Shown here in pieces: positions 56,621 through 64,000 of a stretch of DNA of 64,000 nucleotides; position 1 is the first letter of the stretch; every line of letters begins with the position of its first letter. The stretch is from Hevea brasiliensis. Its lineage: Eukaryota; Streptophyta; Magnoliopsida; Malpighiales; Euphorbiaceae. The DNA lies in assembly GCF_030052815.1 (NCBI RefSeq), contig NC_079496.1, positions 2,046,001-2,110,000 on the forward strand, in the 5' to 3' direction. Made by a program: the position numbers and the translations under genes. Below the pieces are notes generated by a model that did no database searches, was not told where the DNA came from, and was given only the letters and a program-made list of their open reading frames with translations.

Positions 56621-58240
56621 TGATGCATACATTTTGCATAGTCATTTAGGTCTAATTTCATAGCCATTTTATTTTATTATTAGTCATTTTTAGCCAATTT
56701 CATTAGTTATTTAGTTAGTTTTTCATAGTTGTCAATTTTGCATTAATTTGTAATTTTTACTTTGTTTTGTAGGAAAAATGGTGTTTTTGAAGGATTGAAG
56801 AGAAATTTTGCCATTGAGGAGTGACTTCTACAGCCAAAGATGTCAAAAATAAGTTTTCAAGCTGAAATATGTATTGACGAAATTGTGCATAACTTGCCGC
56901 ATAAGCTATGCAGATCTGCATAAGGAGAAAAATCACTGTTCCAATACCTGCCGAAATGTGCATAAGGAGACTGCATAACTTATGCACATTCACGCCTCCC
57001 TTATGCACTTTCACGGAATTGTGCATAACCTATGCACCAAGTCATGCAGTTTCGCATAAGTGAACCAGAAACCAGCCGAAAACTGCATAAGGGACTGCAT
57101 GACTTATGCAGTCCACTTATGCAGTCCCATAAAGAGTTCATTAATGAGCTGGCAGAAGATTCCCTCAGAAAATCCCTCCTCAAATACACCATTTTAGGGC
57201 TCCATGTCAGAAAATGCTATAAATAGTCCCATTTCCCATTTTAGAAAGGGAGAGAAGGAGCAGAAAAGGAAAGAAAGAGGAGAGGCAGCAGCTGAAGAGT
57301 CATTTTCACCTTCCACACCATTTTCAACCAAGATTTGCAGATTTCTTTCCTTCCTTACATTTTTCCTACATTTCTAGTGTTTAGTTTCTTGTTTCCTAGC
57401 TTAGATTAAAGCTTTATTTCCATACAAACTAAGAATTTCTTGTAAACATTATGGGTAGTGAGTAGTTTTATTTTGATTCTGGAGTAAGGGTTGTAATATT
57501 TGAGATATTTTGTGGATTTTGATTGGGTAATCCATATTTTCTGGTCTTAATGAGTTTTATTCATTTCTTGTGTGCTTAATGACATGCTTAGTGTAGGATC
57601 CCATTGAGTAATGTTCTTAATCCATGGTTGAGGCACCGAAAGGAGAAGGCCTTGTGATAGATAATCAAGAAATTGGACTTAATTAACTTAGATCTAGAAA
57701 TAGACTAAGGATTAAGAGGATTCACAGATTAATTAAAGAACTTAATGGGTCTTAATTAATTCTAACTCCACGAAAGTAGGATTAGATTGATTAAGGCACT
57801 CTTTGTCTCACTCGAAAGGGTATTCAAAGGATTTAAGAATTAATCGCCTTAAAACCCGTAAGTTTCGCAAGATTGGATAACCATTTTAAAATCCCAAAAT
57901 AGCTCGAATATGAAATCCCGAACTCCGGAATCGCCTTTTTATAATTGTTAATTTCTAATCAAATTTAATTGCTTGCCATTTTAAATTTTGCCATATTTCA
58001 CTTGCTTATTTTAAATTGATGCAATTTTAGTTTAATTGATACATTGTTGGATAGATTATTAATTTTGCATATATAGATTTCATACTCTAATACCCATCAA
58101 CTTATTGCTTTAATTTCAAAATTAGTTCAATTTAGTCAACTTTTATATCAAAAATTCAATCATTAACATAACTCCTCGTGGGAACGATATTTTTTCTATA
58201 CTACTTGTATGACCCGTGCACTTGTGGTAGGGACGCATCA
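56621..58240 (+). repeat. Athila 3' LTR
   Basis: Near-identical to 43803-45419; differences are mostly transitions (for example GAAGGACTGAAG / GAAGGATTGAAG). TATA box at 57218. Confidence 0.95.
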
Positions 58241-58245
58241 CCATA

Positions 58246-59640
58246 CACTAAAGAGAATGGGTTGCTCCCATGGATATTCTTGTAGTAGTGTAATAACCTT
58301 AAAGAACATAAAGGAGTTTTTTTTTTGGGCCAATCCTTATATGTTTCGAACATTTTTCTCAAAGCACCCACTACTCTGTAGGATTCAGTCTGAACCCATT
58401 TAGTAAAGTAGCCCCCACCATTATAAATTTATGGCCATTAGAAGCTATGGGAGAAATCTTCCTAATGATGTCTATGCCCCAAATTGAAAAAGCCATGGTA
58501 AGTCATACTGAAGAGCTCACTTAGCAATAGATGGTTCAAGTTTACATGGATCTAACATTCATGGCATATCTTGATAAACTTGGCATAATCAGTCTCCATA
58601 GTAGACCGATAATAACCTAACTTTAGAATTTTTTGAATTAAAACCTTTTCATTCATATGGGGACCACACATTTCTGCATGTATTTCTTTCATTATTTCCT
58701 CAGCCTATTTTTCTATCACACATAAGAGTATGTAGAGTTGTTCTCCAGCTAAAGTAAATTGAGTGGCTAATCTATGAATTGTTACTCTATCTCTTTTATT
58801 GGCTGATTTCGGGTATTCTCTCACTTCCAGATACCTCCATATGCCTACATACCATTTTCCTTCACCCTCTAGGTCCACATGTGTTACTACTAATCCTTTA
58901 TAGTATGGAATTTTATTCCTCATTAGGATAACTAACTAAGTTAACTTTTGATCACCCTTTTCCTATAGGGACACCAGTGTGGCTTGGGAATCAGCCACCT
59001 GATTCTAAGCTTGAGGCATGTGCTTCATGGTCACCTTATCAAAAATTAGCTAATAGTTTCTTTATATATTCTAAGTATGGCCTCAATTTTCCTTTCTTCA
59101 ATTCTCATTCAACTTTAATATAAGAGACTACTAGCATCAAATCTCTAATTATCTCTTTTTTCTTTGCCTTAACAAGTATCAATGCTTTTAGGCTACATAT
59201 GCAGGCCTCATATTCAAATCTGTAGGGATTTTGTATTGTACTATGTCTTGGTTAATTCCTAACATGTCTTTATAAGACAAGGCAAATACTTCTTGGTATC
59301 TTGTTAATAAGACTATAAATTTATCTCTTTCTTCTTGAGTTAAATCTTTAGCTAACTTAATGTCTTTAAGATTATCTGGTATACCCAAATTAATAGAGAT
59401 CACTTTTGATGCATTAACAGAAATAGACTTTAAATTGTTATGAATGCCATGCATATGCCCATTAGAATAAACATTAAACAAGTAAGCAAAAGGACTGGTC
59501 ATGTTATTGATCTTTGCCTTAAAATCTTTATCAAGTACATTAGAATTGGAAACATCAGTTTCACTACTATGAGCATTACAAAAGACAGAATCAAACTTAG
59601 GAGTGTAGGTTTAGGTGTTTGGCCTCCATGTAGTCTTTAG
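58246..59640 (-). pseudogene. X pol: integrase, RNase H and pre-RT remains, RT core deleted
   Basis: Minus-strand text from low to high coordinate: SLVYG (joining YGTEVVLS across the Athila insertion), integrase core (IDIIRKISPIASNGHKFI), the zinc part (ICHECQ), a 72-codon frame (58923-58705: REYPKSANKRDRVTIHRL), RNase H end (FDKVTMKHMP, NQVADSQATL) and RNase H start (YEACICSLKA), then a 104-codon frame (59502-59188: LTQEERDKFIVLLTRYQEVF, INQDIVQYKIPTD) that is the segment upstream of RT. The whole RT palm with its FADD/FMDD box is missing. The pre-RT frame runs straight into the RNase H start near 59205. Many stops. Confidence 0.82.
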
Positions 59641-59691
59641 ATCTGGTGCTGATTTTCTGCTCTAGCTCTTTTACATGTGGTAACCCCTAAT

Positions 59692-61507
59692 TATCATGAC
59701 CCAACCTATGGGTCAGACTGGTACTAGGACCTGGGCCAGCTTAAAGCCCCCGAGGCCCGTAATAACCCTAACTATTCCTTAACCTAATCCTAAGGCCCAT
59801 ATTGAGGCCAATTTTAAGAAATCAATCAGACAGAGTCCGGCCATAACATGGACCATCCAACGAGGAGTTTTTGACTCACCCGACCTGTAAGCACAATATA
59901 TAACAATTTAGGAAGCTCAGCTCACCTCCATATACTCATAATGTCATAAAATCAAATGAGAGCTCAGCTCCCTCATCCAATCCAATCATACATGCATTTA
60001 ATAGATTTATAGACCCAAATTAAATAAAATACTTCTAACACATGCGGAGTTCTAGAATTTAGTAAAATTATACAAAACATAACAGACATTACTAAATGAC
60101 CTGTGAAGGAGAGAGACAAGTTAGAACTCAATAAATGACCTCCTGTATCCTAAAAAAAATAGGTGAATAGGAGTGAGCATTCGACTCAGAGAGTAAAATA
60201 TCGATTTTAAGTACAATTTCTGTAGCTATCTAAAGCTAATGTATCCTAAAGAGTGAAATGCAACACCTTTATAGTTTTCATACGCAAATCACATCATAAA
60301 CAACAAAAAGATAATTTGGAGCACTCACACACCCATATAATATTTAAACAGTATATATATGGGAGCTGATCCCCTATACAGCTCTCTTAATCTAAAATAT
60401 GCCAGCGAGTATATCTCAAGCTAAATTTTCGCTTAATAGACTAAATGCGGGGGCCAGCAAGATCATCTCCAGCCGTGCTTACTCCGACTTATACATAAAA
60501 GTATCGGATCCCAGCGAGTCAAGCTCCAACTGCGTCTACCCATTCTGTCCATATCCAATACCACACACCACACGCACACCAACACACGTATACTGCTCTA
60601 AATTACCATAAAATAATATCCATAGCATTTCATCAATTAAGAATACAATATAAAATGTGCCTAGTGTTTAACTACATAGATATATATTTATAAGTGATGC
60701 ATGAGCATGCCTGAACATATAATAATATCGAAATTATAATTAAAATTAATATTTTACTCACAGACGTAAATCGAGGTCAATGTGGTGGCTGGACGGAGGA
60801 AGAAGGATGTCCCGGCTCACCTGACAATTACATTACATTTATTTAATATAATTGACTCAATATAACTTAAAAAGAACCAAAGGCACCCTAAGTTGTTTCG
60901 AAAATTCGGCAAAATTCTCCCTATACCTAGGACTTACCTAACTTATAAAAGGGCTTAAAAATAAACTTTTATATCTACAAGTCATGCAACTCAATCACAT
61001 TACATGACCCCTCCTAGGCCCATATAAACAGTCAACAACTACAATTTTGAAAAATTATAATTTAGTCCTTACAACTAACACTTTTTGCAAAAAACTATCA
61101 AAATGAGCTCTAAAAATTCTAAAATTTTGTCTCACGATCCTTAGTAATATTACTAAGCTAATACAAAAGGAATTATAATTTTCTAACTACCCACGAATAT
61201 TTTATGAAATTTTATTCTAAACCCAGCATTATAAAATTGAAAAAACTTGGAATCCGAGTTTACCTATGCCAATTCTGATGTTTGAAACGTGTCTGGAGCA
61301 TTTGAAAATGGTGGGGTAGCTTATAGCTTTGACCTGGTTCTAAAGTGATTCTAGCAGCTTATCTGCTCAGCCCGAAATTGTAAATCCGGGCGACTGTCGA
61401 ATTGCCACGAAATGAAAGTACCTATGCAAAGCTCACAACACCAGGGGTTAGATTAAAATATTTATATTTACATATAAAATAATTATTTGAAAATTAGGGG
61501 TGTTACA
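59692..61507 (-). mobile_element. Solo LTR, Ty3 type, 1.8 kb
   Basis: Flanked by CTAAT (59687-59691 and 61508-61512). On the minus strand it starts TGTAACACCCC and ends TGGGTCATGATA (terminal CA mutated to TA). Its end shares about 600 bp of recognisable sequence with the LTR at 15794-19645 (GAGCTCAGCTC, ACACATGCGGAGTT, the CGACCTGTAAG region). The first part differs and is much shorter. No protein frame. Confidence 0.88.
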
Positions 61508-61512
61508 CTAAT

Positions 61513-62604
61513 TATATGTCTAGGTAATTGCCTCCTCTTTCAAGAACTTAGAAGGTTTTGACTCTTCTTCCTCTTCAGTTGGCTCATAGCCTAAACCATA
61601 CCTTGTGATCTGCTTTTTGATCTCAAGAAAAGTTACCAGGCCATCTACATGTTTTCCTAGGCCCATGTCATAGTAGCCACATTTGGATCCATCATTTTTT
61701 CATAGATCCTAACAACTTGAAAACCATACATTGGTGGAGCTGAACCATCTACTTGCAATGCAACTTCCTCCTCATCAGAATTGGTCTAGACATCCAATGG
61801 ACCCTCATCATAGCTAGAATTATCACAAATGTCAACAACCATTATAAACTGAGATTTATTGGGCTTTTGGATGGGTTGGATAAAGTTAATAATTCGGTCA
61901 GGTTTATTTAGGGTGGTGGAGATCATGTAGAGACTTGGTGGAGGTGAAAATTTTGGTTAGGCATAGGGTTGGTGCAGGTGTTTGGTCAGTTTTCTGAGTT
62001 GGTTATCTTTTTGGCATCAATTAGGTCTTAGATATCATGCTTAAGTTGAAAGCATTGATCGGTGTCATGACCATAAGTTTGGTAAAACTAGAAATATTAG
62101 TTAATATCATAGCTAGGTGGGTGTGAGTTTGGTGGTGATCTGGGTGCTAAGAGCTGTAGGAGGTCTTGAGTTTTGAGACGCTTGAAAACTATGGATAAGG
62201 ATTGGTTAAATTGGGAAAATCTCCTTGGGGTGCAAGATACAATTTGAACCTCAAAAACTTTAATGTCACTTAATTGGCCTAACTCAGGTCCTCTTTCCAA
62301 AGTTGATCACAATTTTCTCTTCTAGCTTAAACATCTTAGTATTCAAGATTTCATTAAGCATGGCCATAATTTCTTCCATCTTAAGTAGTGCAGGTGAAAT
62401 CCTTACTAGTTTCTTCCCTTCCCTAACCCAAGTGACCTGATCGGAAGTCTCTTTGGTGTGTTTCGAGGCTATGTTTACTAAAAAATAGGATTTAAGGGTT
62501 AACCTAAATATACTATATACATGAATGCAATGCATGAATGGACCTTTTTTTTTTTTTGCCTTTACCTTTACAAAACCAAAACTGAACCATACTAATAGAA
62601 CCAA
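61513..62604 (-). pseudogene. X gag end and protease-linker remains
   Basis: Minus-strand text: near 61560-61680 GLGKHVDGLVTFLEIKKQ and RYGLGYEPTEEEE (a G-patch-like segment before the protease in Tat-type elements); near 62000-62090 YQTYGHDTDQCFQLKHDIQD; 62300-62097 a frame ending LLQLLAPRSPPNSHPPSYD; and 62604-62284 a frame of 106 codons. Stops separate all of these. The protease itself is not evident. Confidence 0.65.
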
Positions 62605-63305
62605 AACAAAACCAAAACCAAACCATATAAACTGAACTAATATCGAACCAAAGTCTGAATAAAAACTGAAAAGAATATCTCTAGAACTGAATCTTCGCCC
62701 CCTTATACCTCAAACTCTCATGTGCAGGGTAAGGAAAAAAAAATTCTATCTTAGGCTATGATACACTGGACACACCAACAGGGGGTGGTCTAAGACGATC
62801 CTTCTCTCGCAAACAAAGGATTTATATCCTTAAAGTTTAATCATAAGTAAGCATCATCTTGCTTAACACGGGTTTTGAAATGGACTTGGACCTATACACA
62901 CATTGGGTTTATGCATAGGCCTAGGTTCATCTCAACTACCACTAAAACTTATGGTTTGAATAGTAAGGTTATAAATCCAGCACAACAAAAGTCTATGAGG
63001 TACTTGGGGCTAAAATCTATGACTCATGGGCTTCATCGAATAGGAAAAGGGTCACCCATGCGAGAGCTTGTCCATTAAGCACAACGGCCAGAGTTGTGCC
63101 TTTTTTATATATTCGAAGGTACGGGCATGGGTGCTAGCATTTACTAATTCGTTATAGCTCGAGTGGAACTATGGTATCCTTGGCTAGTACTAGCGGGGCT
63201 AAAAAGGGTAAGAGTGATCCGTGTGATAGTGTAGTGGAATCTAAAAAGTTTAACAAATGAATAATATTAGACTAATAGGAACATGTTGGTGTAACTATCC
63301 ATTTA
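62605..63305 (-). other. X leader between the PBS and gag
   Basis: Non-coding; short frames on the + strand (for example 62875-63078) show no family signal. Confidence 0.5.
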
Positions 63306-63327
63306 GTCCCCTGCGAAGTCACCAAAC
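63306..63327 (-). other. Primer binding site of X
   Basis: On the minus strand GTTTGGTGACTTCGCAGGGGA follows directly on the LTR end. It resembles a decayed tRNA-Arg PBS (TGGCGACTCCACTGGG). Confidence 0.6.
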
Positions 63328-64000
63328 TGTAAAAGAGGGGGGGGGGGTGGTAAGGCTTGAGGCGAAATATCATCCACTAGAATTATATAAAATGTACCAT
63401 GTAATACCTAGGAAAGATGGTGGAGTCACAATAGTCTCACTTAAGTACCACATCCTTAGACAACATTTCCTAGACATGTACTTCATACAATCCTAATAGA
63501 ATCAAACCACTGGTAAGTACCGTCTTCCCATAACACTACCATGGTACTAAGGATTTATGCCACGAAGGCATAGATAGATAAGAGTCGCCACCAGGGTAAT
63601 AACTGGAACATATTCAGTATTTCTTCCGAGGGTCAGAGTCATGGATGTCAACTTACTCCTTGCAGAGTTTCCACAACCGTCATAACTATAGCCCAATGTC
63701 TAGGTTAAGAATAGTGGGTACATAAGAGAAAGGTGTTAGGCACCCCTTATGTCTGGTCTAACCTCGTTAATTTGAGAATCAGTCCTCTACTAATGTTTCT
63801 AAAAGTCTTATTTATTATTCCTCTATTAAACTTTATTCTAAAAATGCAATTCTAATTCTACACATGCAAGTAATTCACAAAAGGGTTGTTGGTTACAAAC
63901 AATTTTCATGCACAAGTAATTCCTATCTATGGGGTTGCTAATTATTTAAATGATATTTACCAGATGACTAAAATTAATTTATTATTGAGAATTTAATTTA
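63328..64000 (-). repeat. X 5' LTR, cut by the window edge
   Basis: The end of the LTR (on + it starts TGTAAAAGAGGGGG). It matches 29320-29737 and then 35803-36060 collinearly, without the 6-kb insertion. It contains a G run near 63337-63347. It continues beyond the window, so the left target duplication of X cannot be checked. Confidence 0.88.

Larger units (their letters stand above)
43803..58240 (+). mobile_element. Full-length Athila-type LTR retrotransposon, 14.4 kb
   Basis: Flanked by CCATA (43798-43802 and 58241-58245), with ends TGATGCATAC and GACGCATCA. The order is: LTR 43803-45419, PBS for tRNA-Asp 45426-45440, gag, pol (protease, RT, RNase H, integrase in one frame), a repeat array, an env-like Athila ORF, a long non-coding 3' part, PPT and LTR 56621-58240. 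The LTRs are 1617 and 1620 bp. I noticed roughly 25-30 differences between them by eye, so the insertion is recent compared with X. The coding part is defective: a frameshift in gag, two stops between gag and pol, a probable catalytic change in integrase, and a frameshift in the env-like ORF. Movement would need proteins from another copy. Confidence 0.95.
29320..64000 (-). mobile_element. Element X: old Ty3-type retrotransposon split by four nested insertions
   Basis: X is in minus orientation. Its own pieces are 29320-29737, 35803-39363, 42716-43802, 58241-59691 and 61508-64000. Reading on the minus strand from right to left: 5' LTR (cut by the window edge), PBS (63306-63327), leader, gag remains, protease and pre-RT region, RNase H, integrase, then PPT and 3' LTR (38415 down to 29320). 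Between the pieces sit a 6.06-kb LTR, a 3.35-kb LTR, a 14.4-kb Athila element and a 1.8-kb LTR, each with matching 5-bp duplications. The parts of X join perfectly when the insertions are removed. The gag/pol text is full of stops and the RT core is missing. Motifs (YEAC, NQVAD, a G-patch-like GLGK segment before the protease, and a PBS resembling tRNA-Arg) suggest the Tat/Ogre branch. Confidence 0.88.

Overview
This is eukaryotic nuclear DNA from a woody eudicot: very AT-rich spacers, genes with introns, and many nested LTR retrotransposons. Codon use and protein families are plant-like. The dense Ty3-type nesting would fit Euphorbiaceae such as rubber tree or cassava, but I cannot prove the species from the sequence.

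The left 28 kb is the gene-bearing part. From left to right it holds: the last exon of an HSBP-type heat-shock-factor-binding protein (+), preceded by what looks like a U12-type AT-AC intron end; a single-exon RALF peptide hormone precursor (-); about 3 kb of AT-rich spacer and a GC-rich island of unknown origin; an 8-exon AlaX-like alanyl-tRNA editing protein (+) whose stop codon coincides with the target duplication of a MITE; a 3-exon HIPP metallochaperone-like protein (-) with a truncated RTE-type LINE just upstream; a 3.85-kb solo-LTR-like block between two copies of an AT-rich repeat; an 8-exon coiled-coil protein (-) with a tandemly duplicated 54-nt exon; and a 5-exon VAMP724-type R-SNARE (+). 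The last two genes are divergent and share a 1.3-kb upstream region.

From 28.9 kb to the right edge everything is mobile-element DNA. After an L1-type LINE scrap, one old Ty3-type element ('X', minus orientation) runs from 29320 past the window end. It is split by four later insertions, each with a matching 5-bp target duplication: a 6.06-kb solo LTR (TSD CCTGG) in its 3' LTR; a 3.35-kb solo LTR (CTTCC) between pol and the 3' LTR; a full-length 14.4-kb Athila-type element (CCATA) inside the integrase; and a 1.8-kb solo LTR (CTAAT) in the gag/pol region. X has lost its reverse-transcriptase core through an internal deletion.

The Athila element is young-looking (near-identical LTRs, intact PBS and PPT, 1381-codon pol ORF). 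It is nevertheless disabled by a gag frameshift, two in-frame stops between gag and pol, an Asn where integrase should have its first catalytic Asp, and a frameshift in the env-like ORF. It carries a striking array of about ten 73-bp units built from the palindromic pair TGCATAAG/CTTATGCA, and the same motif recurs in its LTRs. The 6-kb solo LTR carries three antisense reading frames in its very long U3, with two TATA-like boxes on that strand. No tRNA, rRNA or CRISPR feature was seen.
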